Origin: RGIG3009 sp964433065
Lineage (GTDB): Bacteria > Bacillota > Clostridia > Oscillospirales > Acutalibacteraceae
DNA: 5,948 bases
Assembly: GCA_964433065.1 (NCBI GenBank)
Contig: CAYSPZ010000087.1
Location: 1-5,948 of the forward strand
Reading direction: 5' to 3'
Under the pieces are notes generated by a model. The model was not told the DNA's origin, ran no database searches, and was given only the letters and a program-made list of their open reading frames with translations. The position numbers and the translations under genes are program-made. Positions 1 through 5,737 of this stretch are shown here, piece by piece (within the stretch, counting starts at the first letter, position 1; every line of letters begins with the position of its first letter).

Positions 1-750
1 ATACATATCGAGATCCAACGTGTTGTGATGGGTGATAAACGGACGGGCAGAAGCACCGCCTGCGATGGTATTGAGTACGGGGGTTTCGACTTCGATATAC
101 CGTCTGCTGTCGAGGTAGTTGCGCATATATTTGATGAACTGCGAGCGGATCGCAAAGTTGCGTTTCACCTCGGGGTTCATAATGAGGTCCAGATACCGTT
201 GACGGAAACGGGTATCGGTATCCTTTAAACCGTGGAATTTTTCGGGTAACGGGCGCAACGATTTGGACAACAAGGTGATGGAGGTTGCGTGGATCGAAAC
301 CTCACCCATTTTGGTGCGGAACACGAAACCTTTGACGCCGACGATATCGCCGATATCCCATTTCTTGAAACCGGCATAGATGTCTTCCCCGACGTCGCCT
401 CGACTGACGTAGACCTGCATACGACCCTCGGCATCGTGGATATCCATAAAACTGGCTTTACCCATAATGCGGCGGCTCATCATACGACCCGCGATGGATA
501 CTTCGTACGCGGGATCGAGGTGCAACGTCTGACCCTCTTCGGGCGGTTCGTTTTCGGCGAGATATGCCGCTTCGCGGCGCTCGTATTCGGCACGGGCATC
601 GGTGGTGTAGGCGGTCACGTCGTATTTGGTGATCTCGTAGGGGTTCTCCCCCGCTTCACACAATGCCGTCAATTTATCACGGCGGATCTGTAACAGTTCG
701 CTTAACTGTTGTTCGGTCATTTCCGTCGTTTGATTGTTCAGTTCACTCAT
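1..750 (-). CDS. lysS: Lysyl-tRNA synthetase, class II (N-terminal 250 residues; 3' end outside window)
   Basis: Charges tRNA-Lys with lysine in the cytoplasm. The reading frame is open from the start codon to the window edge and gives 250 residues; the family is usually about 490-510, so roughly half is present. Residues 83-165 fit the OB-fold anticodon-binding domain, including SIAGRMMSRRIMGKASFMDI. Then comes the conserved stretch LRPLPEKFHGLKDTDTRFRQ (166-185). Class II motif 1 follows at about 201-226, with its invariant proline in VETPVL. The LysRS signature GGASARPFITHHNTLDLDMY ends at the window edge. The N-terminal helix (LSELLQIRRDKLTAL) and ITKYDV are typical of clostridial LysRS. 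Residues 56-80 form an acidic, proline-containing linker. Two in-frame ATGs exist (756 and 750). I chose 750 because the GAGGAG ribosome binding site lies 7 nt from it but only 1 nt from the other. It lies downstream of greA, separated by an intrinsic terminator. Confidence 0.97.
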   Translation of the reverse strand, partial: MSELNNQTTEMTEQQLSELLQIRRDKLTALCEAGENPYEITKYDVTAYTTDARAEYERREAAYLAENEPPEEGQTLHLDPAYEVSIAGRMMSRRIMGKASFMDIHDAEGRMQVYVSRGDVGEDIYAGFKKWDIGDIVGVKGFVFRTKMGEVSIHATSITLLSKSLRPLPEKFHGLKDTDTRFRQRYLDLIMNPEVKRNFAIRSQFIKYMRNYLDSRRYIEVETPVLNTIAGGASARPFITHHNTLDLDMY

Positions 751-757
751 ATTCATT

Positions 758-763
758 CTCCTC
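758..763 (-). promoter_or_regulatory. lysS ribosome binding site abutting a terminator
   Basis: GAGGAG on the minus strand starts at the base directly after the seven-T tract of the upstream terminator. It sits 7 nt from the ATG at 750, which decides that start over the ATG at 756. It is outside the hairpin stem, so a transcript that reads through the terminator would still expose it. Confidence 0.8.
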
Positions 764-804
764 AAAAAAACGGGCGGGCAACCTTCGCCACCGCACCCGT
801 TTTT
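764..804 (-). terminator. Intrinsic terminator between greA and lysS
   Basis: Read on the minus strand, the outer arms AAAAACGGG and CCCGTTTTT pair. The stem continues through a T.G and a G-C pair, one bulged C, and the inner arms GGTGGC and GTTGCC, closed by a GAAG tetraloop. A run of seven Ts (770-764) ends it. It begins 4 bases after the greA stop codon. Because the stem is flanked by A and T tracts it could also act on plus-strand transcripts, but no plus-strand gene is visible. Its U-tract touches the lysS ribosome binding site, so it may work as a partial terminator or attenuator for lysS. Confidence 0.88.
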
Positions 805-808
805 GACG

Positions 809-1282
809 TTATTTCGTGATGTCGACCACTTTTAAAGTGATGACACCGCTGGGGATCTCCACTTCCACCATTTCGCCTTTACGACGACCGATCAGCGCTT
901 TGCCGATGGGCGATTCGTCCGAGATCTTACCGTCGAGCGGATCCGCTTCGGTGGAACCGACGATACGGTAGGTTTCTTTCGTTTTACTGCCTTTTTCGCA
1001 AACGGTCACGGTGGAGCCGATGTGCACGTTTTCGGTGCCGATCTCGCTCTCGTCAAGAACGACCACGTTCTTCAATTGATTTTCAAGTTCCGCGATACGA
1101 CCTTCAATGATGGCTTGTTCGTTTTTCGCTTCGTCGTATTCGCTGTTTTCGGAAAGGTCACCGTAGCCGAGTGCAACCTTGATCTTTTCGGCAACTTCTT
1201 TCCGTTTTACGGTTTTTAATTCTTCAAGTTCCGCTTCCAGTCGTTTGAGGCCTTCGTCGGTGATAACGGTTTGTTTCGCCAT
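809..1282 (-). CDS. greA: Transcription elongation factor GreA
   Basis: Binds the RNA polymerase secondary channel and stimulates cleavage of backtracked RNA so that stalled complexes can restart. The protein is 157 residues, essentially the normal GreA length (about 158). An N-terminal coiled-coil hairpin covers about residues 8-75 and carries the tip motif GDLSENSEYDEAKNEQ. The acidic residues that hold the catalytic Mg2+ correspond to D42 and E45. The C-terminal FKBP-like domain follows, with the conserved stretch ISDESPIGKALIGRRKGE. The start is the ATG at 1282, preceded by AAAAGGAG at 10 nt. An upstream ATG at 1333 would add 17 residues, but it lies between the -35 and -10 boxes of the promoter and cannot be on the mRNA. 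The gene has its own consensus promoter and is followed at once by a terminator, so it can form a single-gene transcript ahead of lysS. Confidence 0.97.
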   Translation of the reverse strand: MAKQTVITDEGLKRLEAELEELKTVKRKEVAEKIKVALGYGDLSENSEYDEAKNEQAIIEGRIAELENQLKNVVVLDESEIGTENVHIGSTVTVCEKGSKTKETYRIVGSTEADPLDGKISDESPIGKALIGRRKGEMVEVEIPSGVITLKVVDITK

Positions 1283-1292
1283 TCTTCTCAAT

Positions 1293-1304
1293 CTCCTTTT
1301 GGAG
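1293..1304 (-). promoter_or_regulatory. greA ribosome binding site within a small inverted repeat
   Basis: On the minus strand CTCC, AAAA and GGAG follow one another, so the Shine-Dalgarno bases GGAG can pair with CTCC in a 4-bp hairpin with an AAAA loop. The GGAG core lies 10 nt before the greA ATG. The outer flanks do not extend the stem, so the structure is weak and may have no effect. Confidence 0.45.
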
Positions 1305-1318
1305 TTATTATCTAAACT

Positions 1319-1347
1319 ATTATACTCAATCACTTTTACAATGTCAA
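1319..1347 (-). promoter_or_regulatory. Consensus sigma-70/sigma-A promoter for greA
   Basis: On the minus strand TTGACA (1347-1342) and TATAAT (1324-1319) are separated by exactly 17 nt. Both hexamers match the consensus at all six positions. The predicted start of transcription is near 1311-1313, giving a 5' leader of about 30 nt before greA. It lies in the short gap after the terminator of the upstream operon, which confirms that greA-lysS is a separate transcription unit. Confidence 0.93.
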
Positions 1348-1359
1348 GTACGATTACGC

Positions 1360-1391
1360 AAAAAACAAGCGTCCCGCTGGGGACGCTTGTT
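1360..1391 (-). terminator. Intrinsic terminator of the vor-ilvE operon
   Basis: A perfect 12-bp stem, AACAAGCGTCCC pairing with GGGACGCTTGTT, with a CAGC loop. On the minus strand it runs into a tract of six Ts (1365-1360), the first two of which are in the stem. It starts 2 nt after the ilvE stop codon (1394-1396). The opposite orientation ends in TTAATTATTTT, a poorer U-tract, so it mainly stops the ilvE transcript. Confidence 0.95.
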
Positions 1392-1393
1392 AA

Positions 1394-2458
1394 TTATTTT
1401 ACGAGGCAGGTCCAACCGAAGGTGTCGTCGAGTTTTCCCCACTGGATACCCGTTAAGGTATCGTACAGATGTTGGGTAACTTCGCCGATACCGCCGTCAC
1501 TGACGGGGTACTGTTTGCCTTGGTAGCAGAGTTCGCCGATCGGCGACACGACCGCCGCCGTACCGCAACCCCACGCTTCTTTCAGAGAACCGTCTTCCAT
1601 CGCTTGTTTGAGTTCGTCGATACTGAGCAAACGTTCGCTGACGGTGTAACCCTCTTTTTTGAGCACTTCGATGCAGGATTTGCGGGTGATGCCGGGCAGG
1701 ATCGAACCCGAAAGCATCGGGGTGACGATCTCGTCGTTGATGCGGAACATCACGTTCATCGCACCGACTTCTTCGATGTATTTACGTTCGACACCGTCCA
1801 GCCACAACACCTGCGAATACCCTTTTTGCGCGGCACGTTCGCCTGCACGGGTACTGGCAGCGTAGTTACCGCCGCATTTGGCATAACCGGTACCGCCGCG
1901 CACCGCACGGACATCTTCGTCTTCGATCATAATCTTGACGGGGTTGATACCCTCTTTGTAGTAACTGCCGACAGGCGACGCAATGATCACAAAAGTCGCG
2001 TGTTTGACGCCGTGAACACCGAGCGTTTCGTCGTTACCGTACAAGAACGGGCGCAGGTACAACGACGTACCGGGCGCAGAGGGTGTCCAATCCTGTTCGA
2101 GCGCGACGAATTGTAAGAGCGCATCCATCGCGTCGTCTTCGGGGATCTGCGGCAGGCACAGACGTTCTGCCGAATTGTTCAGACGACGGATATTCTCCAT
2201 CGGGCGGAACAACTGCACCTGACCGTCCGCGCGGCGGTAGGCTTTTAAGCCTTCAAAGATCTCCGCGCCGTAGTGTAACACGGTGGCAGCGGGATGTAGC
2301 GGGATGGGACCGAACGGTACGATGCGGGCATCGTACCATCCCTTATCGGGCGCGTAGTCCATCATAAACATATGGTCGGTAAAGATCTGACCGAACCCCA
2401 GCGTACTGCTGTCGGGTTTTTCTTTCGGGCAGGTGGTTTTGGTGATGGTAATATTCAT
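1394..2458 (-). CDS. ilvE: Branched-chain amino acid aminotransferase (class IV)
   Basis: PLP enzyme that moves an amino group between glutamate and the 2-oxoacids of valine, leucine and isoleucine, in the cytoplasm. The 354 residues match the longer BCAT type found in Firmicutes (about 340-360). Visible family motifs are LHYGAEIFEGLKAYR (61-75), RPFLYG (136-141), GYAKCGGNYAAS (191-202) with the PLP-binding lysine at K194, and LDGVERKYIEEVGAMNVMF (220-238). Further motifs are GSILPGITRKS (251-261), the WGCGTAAVVSPIG region (296-308), and the terminal YDTLTGIQWGKLDD. The start ATG at 2458 has GGAGG at 7 nt, placed inside the last codons of the preceding gamma-subunit gene, whose stop lies 2 nt upstream. 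It is the last gene of the operon. Its position behind the oxidoreductase subunits suggests the two enzymes share branched-chain 2-oxoacids. Confidence 0.96.
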   Translation of the reverse strand: MNITITKTTCPKEKPDSSTLGFGQIFTDHMFMMDYAPDKGWYDARIVPFGPIPLHPAATVLHYGAEIFEGLKAYRRADGQVQLFRPMENIRRLNNSAERLCLPQIPEDDAMDALLQFVALEQDWTPSAPGTSLYLRPFLYGNDETLGVHGVKHATFVIIASPVGSYYKEGINPVKIMIEDEDVRAVRGGTGYAKCGGNYAASTRAGERAAQKGYSQVLWLDGVERKYIEEVGAMNVMFRINDEIVTPMLSGSILPGITRKSCIEVLKKEGYTVSERLLSIDELKQAMEDGSLKEAWGCGTAAVVSPIGELCYQGKQYPVSDGGIGEVTQHLYDTLTGIQWGKLDDTFGWTCLVK

Positions 2459-2460
2459 CC

Positions 2461-3000
2461 TTAGTCCTCCTTATAGTTCGCGCCGAGTTGCATGGCTTTG
2501 AGGTTGACTTCCAGCATATCGGCACGTTTGGCGGAGATCACTTTGCCGAGTGCGCGGCGCAGATCGTCTTCGTTGTCTTCGCCGAAAATGCTGAGCAATT
2601 TTCCTGCGATGATCATATTCGCCAAGGTGGGGGTACCGTTCTCGCTCGCCAAACGGGTGGCGGGCACGTAGTACACGGTGACGTCGTCACGCGCGACCTT
2701 GCGTTCGATGAGGGTGGAGTCGGCAATGATCACACCGCCGGGCACGACCGACGATTCGAAACGGTCGAGCGACGGCAGGTTCATTGCGACCAACACGTCG
2801 GGGTTGGACACGATGGGTGAGCCGACCGGCTCGTCACTGACGATGACACTGCAACTGGCGGTGCCGCCGCGCATTTCGGGGCCGTAGGACGGTAACCAAC
2901 TGACTTGTTTGTCTTCCATCAACCCTTTGTAGGCGAGGAATTTGCCCGTGAACAGAATACCCTGTCCGCCGAAGCCGGAAAACAGATATTGTCTGGTCAT
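2461..3000 (-). CDS. 2-oxoacid:ferredoxin oxidoreductase, gamma subunit (VorC/KorC type)
   Basis: The gamma subunit of a four-subunit 2-oxoacid:ferredoxin oxidoreductase, which in this enzyme superfamily forms the CoA-binding domain. The 179 residues are the normal length. The N-terminus shows the glycine-rich FSGFGGQGI (7-15) and the family signature SYGPEMRGGTASCSVIVS (38-55). Next come the PDVLVAMN strand (67-74) and a C-terminal helical part with TPTLANMIIAGKL. The ATG at 3000 overlaps the stop of the beta-subunit gene by 4 bases (ATGA) and has AGGAGG at 7 nt. The gene ends 2 nt before ilvE. Substrate cannot be read from this subunit: 2-oxoglutarate (KorC) and branched-chain 2-oxoacid (VorC) enzymes are alike here. 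The ilvE neighbour favours Vor. Confidence 0.93.
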   Translation of the reverse strand: MTRQYLFSGFGGQGILFTGKFLAYKGLMEDKQVSWLPSYGPEMRGGTASCSVIVSDEPVGSPIVSNPDVLVAMNLPSLDRFESSVVPGGVIIADSTLIERKVARDDVTVYYVPATRLASENGTPTLANMIIAGKLLSIFGEDNEDDLRRALGKVISAKRADMLEVNLKAMQLGANYKED

Positions 3001-3755
3001 TTCGTTTCCTCCTGTTCTGCCGAGCGATCTTTATACACACCGAGCGGATAGTACGGCAACATATTGTCGTCGATCCATTTGAGCGCCGCTTGCGGTGTCA
3101 TACCCCAGTTGGTGGGGCAGGAAGAAACCACTTCGATCAACGAGAAACCTTTGCCGTCGATCTGGTTCTGGAACGCTTTTTTGATGGCGGCTTTCGCACG
3201 ACGGATGTTTTTCACACTGTTGACGGTCACGCGTTCGAGGTATTCGGGACCTTGCAGTTGCGACAACATCTCACACACCTTTACGGGATACCCGCACAGT
3301 TGCGGGTCACGGCCGTACGGCGAAGTCTGGGTGACCTGACCGACCAGCGAGGTGGGCGCCATCTGTCCGCCGGTCATACCGTAGATCGCGTTGTTGATGA
3401 AGATCACGGTGATGTTTTCGTTACGCGCAGCGGCATGAACCGTTTCCGCCATACCGATGGACGCGAGGTCGCCGTCACCTTGATAGGTGAACACGATATG
3501 ATTTTCGGGATCGGCGCGTTTGACACCCGTCGCAACCGCGGGGGCGCGGCCGTGCGCCGCTTCGATCATATCGCAACTGAAATAGTTGTATGCCATAACC
3601 GAGCAACCGACCGGTGCGACACCGATGGTTCTGCCTTCAATGCCCAGTTCGTCGATCGCTTCGGCGACCAGACGGTGGACGATACCGTGGGTGCAGCCGG
3701 GGCAATAGTGCATCGGGGCATCCGTTAACGCGTGCGGTTTATCAAAAACGACCAT
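2997..3755 (-). CDS. 2-oxoacid:ferredoxin oxidoreductase, beta subunit (TPP-binding; VorA/KorB type)
   Basis: Carries thiamine diphosphate and the cluster that takes electrons from the decarboxylated intermediate. The 252 residues match the short beta subunits of the family. The TPP motif starts with GDGD (93-96) and ends with NN (121-122), followed by AIYGMTGGQ, which is characteristic of 2-oxoacid:ferredoxin oxidoreductases. Four cysteines are placed as expected for a [4Fe-4S] cluster: C18 and C21 in CPGC, C51 in PVGCSV, and C213 in SSCPTNWGM. The ATG at 3755 shares one base with the stop of the alpha-subunit gene (TAATG) and has GGAGGTG just upstream. It overlaps the gamma-subunit gene by 4 bases, so the three genes are probably translationally coupled. 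The sequence resembles both Kor and Vor enzymes, so I leave the symbol open. Confidence 0.95.
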   Translation of the reverse strand: MVVFDKPHALTDAPMHYCPGCTHGIVHRLVAEAIDELGIEGRTIGVAPVGCSVMAYNYFSCDMIEAAHGRAPAVATGVKRADPENHIVFTYQGDGDLASIGMAETVHAAARNENITVIFINNAIYGMTGGQMAPTSLVGQVTQTSPYGRDPQLCGYPVKVCEMLSQLQGPEYLERVTVNSVKNIRRAKAAIKKAFQNQIDGKGFSLIEVVSSCPTNWGMTPQAALKWIDDNMLPYYPLGVYKDRSAEQEETK

Positions 3756-4822
3756 TACCGAGCACCTCCGTTCTCGTTTGCTTCCCGAATGGCGGTCAAC
3801 ACCTGTTCGGGAGAGGGGATCATACCGCCGACGCGATTACACAGCGTGACGGGAACTTTACATTCGGTTGCCAGACGAACGTCTTCGATCATCTGACCCA
3901 TCGACAATTCGACACTGATGAACTGTTTGACCTGATTTACGGCTTTCGCAAAGGGGGCTTTCGGGAACGGCCACAAGGTGATGGGACGGATCAGACCGAC
4001 CTTGATCCCCTGTTTGCGCGCTTCGTTGATCGCGTTTTTGGTCACGCGAGCCGCGATACCGAACGCCACGACGCAGATCTCGGCATCGTCCATCAGGTAT
4101 TCTTCGTACATCGCTTCGTTTTCTTCGATGTAACGGTACCGTTCAAACCGTTCGAAGTTGTATTTTTCCAATTCTTCGGGGGATAAGAACAGGGAGTTGA
4201 CAATGTTATGTTCACGCGCCATACCCGTACCGGTGGTCGCCCACGGTTTTGCGGGTGCGGGTTTGACTTCCAGATCCAGTTCGACCGGCTCCATCATCTG
4301 ACCCATCGTACCGTCCGCCAGTATCATCGCGGTCATACGGTAGGTATCGGCGAGTTCAAAGCCTTTGATGGTCAGTTGCGCCATTTCCTGAACCGAGGCG
4401 GGTGCCAACACGATCATACGGAAGTCGCCGTGTCCGCCGCCTTTGGTGGCTTGGAAATAATCCGACTGACTGGGTTGAATACCGCCGAGGCCGGGGCCGC
4501 CGCGTTGAACGTTAACGACGAGCGCGGGCAGGTCGGCACCTGCGAGGTAGGACAAGCCTTCGCTTTTGAGCGAGATACCGGGGCTGGACGACGAGGTCAT
4601 CACCCGTTTACCGGTCGACGATACACCGTATACCATATTGATCGCGGCGATCTCGCTTTCGGCTTGCAGGAAGGTACCGCCGATCTTCGGCATCCGTTTT
4701 GCCATATACGCGGCGATTTCCGTCTGGGGTGTGATCGGGTAACCGAAATAGTGCATACAACCGGCGCGAATGGCGGCTTCTGCGATCGCTTCGTTACCTT
4801 TCATCAATACTTTTTCTGCCAC
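3755..4822 (-). CDS. vorB: 2-oxoacid:ferredoxin oxidoreductase, alpha subunit (VorB/KorA type)
   Basis: Catalytic partner of the TPP-binding beta subunit; the complex converts a 2-oxoacid, CoA and oxidised ferredoxin to acyl-CoA, CO2 and reduced ferredoxin. The 355 residues show the pyrimidine-binding domain: GNEAIAEAAIRAGC (9-22), FGYPITPQTE (26-35), QAESEIAAINMVYG (53-66), TSSSSPGISL (76-85) and RGGPGLGGIQPSQSDYFQA (108-126). A transketolase C-terminal-like domain follows, with VVAFGIAARV and LWPFP near the end. The wording resembles clostridial VorB (3-methyl-2-oxobutanoate oxidoreductase). I chose GTG at 4822 because AGAGGTGA lies 5 nt before it. A GTG at 4831, overlapping the ferredoxin stop, would add three residues. 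A much longer frame back to 5005 only overlaps the ferredoxin gene. Vor versus Kor rests on remembered similarity and the ilvE neighbour. Confidence 0.94.
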   Translation of the reverse strand: MAEKVLMKGNEAIAEAAIRAGCMHYFGYPITPQTEIAAYMAKRMPKIGGTFLQAESEIAAINMVYGVSSTGKRVMTSSSSPGISLKSEGLSYLAGADLPALVVNVQRGGPGLGGIQPSQSDYFQATKGGGHGDFRMIVLAPASVQEMAQLTIKGFELADTYRMTAMILADGTMGQMMEPVELDLEVKPAPAKPWATTGTGMAREHNIVNSLFLSPEELEKYNFERFERYRYIEENEAMYEEYLMDDAEICVVAFGIAARVTKNAINEARKQGIKVGLIRPITLWPFPKAPFAKAVNQVKQFISVELSMGQMIEDVRLATECKVPVTLCNRVGGMIPSPEQVLTAIREANENGGAR

Positions 4823-4827
4823 TGTAC

Positions 4828-4835
4828 TCACCTCT
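4828..4835 (-). promoter_or_regulatory. Ribosome binding site deciding the alpha-subunit GTG start
   Basis: AGAGGTGA on the minus strand is close to the full anti-16S complement and ends 5 nt before the GTG at 4822. It overlaps the stop codon of the ferredoxin gene (TGA at 4830-4828), so termination of the ferredoxin subunit and initiation of the alpha subunit take place at the same site. Confidence 0.65.
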
Positions 4836-5034
4836 CTACCTTGATAATGCAATCGGGACACATCATCGCACATGCCGCGCAACCGACACAAGCGTCCTGG
4901 TCGGTGATCTCGGCGGGATGATGGCCTTTTTTGTTGATCTTGTCGGGTGCCAACTGCAACAGATGTTTGGGACAAGCGTCCACACACAGACCGCATCCTT
5001 TGCAATTGTCGGTTTTAAAGGTTAATTTTGCCAT
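4828..5034 (-). CDS. 2x[4Fe-4S] ferredoxin, delta subunit of the 2-oxoacid oxidoreductase (VorD/KorD type)
   Basis: Small bacterial-type ferredoxin of 68 residues that passes electrons from the catalytic subunits to free ferredoxin. Two complete CxxCxxCxxxCP cluster motifs are visible: C11, C14, C17, C21 in CKGCGLCVDACP, and C49, C52, C55, C59 in CVGCAACAMMCP. An extra cysteine, C62, follows the second motif. The stretch KGHHPAEITDQDACVGC between the motifs is typical of Kor/Vor delta subunits. The ATG at 5034 has AAGGAG at 9 nt. The gene lies 23 nt after the P-loop ATPase gene and immediately before the alpha subunit, in the usual delta-alpha-beta-gamma order. Its place in the operon makes a dedicated subunit much more likely than a free ferredoxin. 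Confidence 0.95.
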   Translation of the reverse strand: MAKLTFKTDNCKGCGLCVDACPKHLLQLAPDKINKKGHHPAEITDQDACVGCAACAMMCPDCIIKVER

Positions 5035-5057
5035 CGGTCTTCGCTCCTTTTAACGAT

Positions 5058-5723
5058 TTATACTGCTCTGCGTTGCAGATGCAACGGAAAGAGATTCGGG
5101 ATGTGCGGTGAAAGCGCATCGTACAAGGATGCGTCCACCGTCGTCATCTTCACGGGTAAACCCGTAAGTGCCGCCGTTTGTTCGGCGTAGGGTATACTGT
5201 CAAGCACGTCCTGCGCGGTGGTTTGCGCGCCTAAATTGGAATTGTTGACGATGCCGGTAAAGGATATATGCGCCGCCGCTTCGATCTCGCGCATCACGTC
5301 GGCGGTATCTTCGGCGGTACGGGTGAGCGGACGGTAGCCGTTGATGACCATCCACATTTCATAATTGTTTTCTTCTAAAATGGCAGGTGCCAGTCTGCCG
5401 AGTGCCAACGCGCCGCGATCGTCACCGCCGACATCGATGATCACCGTCTGTTCACGGTTGTGAATGATGGAATACATCTCAGCGGGTAATGCGGGGATAT
5501 CGACGTTGGAGTTGGCATAGTCGGAACCGATAAAGCGAATGCCGTTCGCGGTCAACTCCTCCAGACTGTCTTTACTGCGGAAATAGGGATTGACGATATC
5601 CAGGTCGGCAAGGGATACATCGGCGGTCTGCCGTTTGAGTGCAAGTGCTGTGTTGACCGCAATGTTGGTCTTGCCGCTGCCGTAGTGACCGGCAAACAAC
5701 ACGATCCGTTTATTGGGTAACAT
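5058..5723 (-). CDS. P-loop ATPase, CobQ/MinD-like, of unknown role in a vor operon
   Basis: Soluble nucleotide-binding protein of 221 residues. The Walker A motif is GHYGSGKT (12-19) after strand RIVLFA. LADLDIVNPYFRSKDSL supplies the switch I-like aspartate, TVIIDVGGDDRGALALGR the Walker B-like strand, and GIVNNSNLG a probable base-recognition loop. It has no signature lysine before Walker A as in ParA/MinD, and no cysteine anywhere, unlike Mrp/Nbp35 iron-sulphur carriers. Similar proteins occur in Clostridia, as far as I recall often beside 2-oxoacid oxidoreductase genes; their function is not known to me. ATG 5723 is preceded by GGGGG at 8 nt. The ATG at 5738 (sharing a base with the upstream stop, TGATG) and GTG at 5741 are in-frame alternatives adding 5 or 6 residues. 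A chaperone or cofactor-loading role for the oxidoreductase is only a guess. Confidence 0.88.
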   Translation of the reverse strand: MLPNKRIVLFAGHYGSGKTNIAVNTALALKRQTADVSLADLDIVNPYFRSKDSLEELTANGIRFIGSDYANSNVDIPALPAEMYSIIHNREQTVIIDVGGDDRGALALGRLAPAILEENNYEMWMVINGYRPLTRTAEDTADVMREIEAAAHISFTGIVNNSNLGAQTTAQDVLDSIPYAEQTAALTGLPVKMTTVDASLYDALSPHIPNLFPLHLQRRAV

Positions 5724-5737
5724 ACCGTTGTCCCCCA

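Noticed and set aside
289..693. Plus-strand open frame of 134 codons at the left edge
   Set aside because: It is antisense to lysS, whose 250 residues match the LysRS family throughout.
764..804. The hairpin before lysS as part of a T-box or lysine riboswitch
   Set aside because: The greA-lysS gap is only 58 nt, far too short for either leader type, and no T-box sequence or specifier structure is visible.
1283..1333. GreA start at the upstream ATG (1333), adding 17 residues
   Set aside because: This ATG lies between the -35 and -10 boxes of the consensus promoter, so it would not be transcribed from it. GreA homologues start at the equivalent of 1282.
1469..2116. Long plus-strand open frame (215 codons) opposite ilvE
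   Set aside because: It is antisense to a well-conserved aminotransferase, its translation is rich in F, D, R and H with no recognisable motif, and it is explained by codon bias of the real gene.
2343..3040. Small minus-strand frames near 2343-2525 and 2834-3040
   Set aside because: They are out-of-frame readings over the gene junctions of ilvE, gamma and beta subunits.
3090..4186. Plus-strand frames opposite the beta and alpha subunit genes
   Set aside because: They are mirror images of conserved coding sequence with no family motifs.
4208..4921. Long plus-strand open frame (237 codons) opposite the alpha subunit and ferredoxin genes
   Set aside because: It crosses two real genes on the other strand, has no domain and no convincing ribosome binding site, and has the same odd composition as other shadow frames.
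4823..5005. N-terminal extension of the alpha subunit back to 5005
   Set aside because: The extension overlaps the ferredoxin gene in another frame and is arginine-rich without family similarity; a good ribosome binding site supports GTG 4822.
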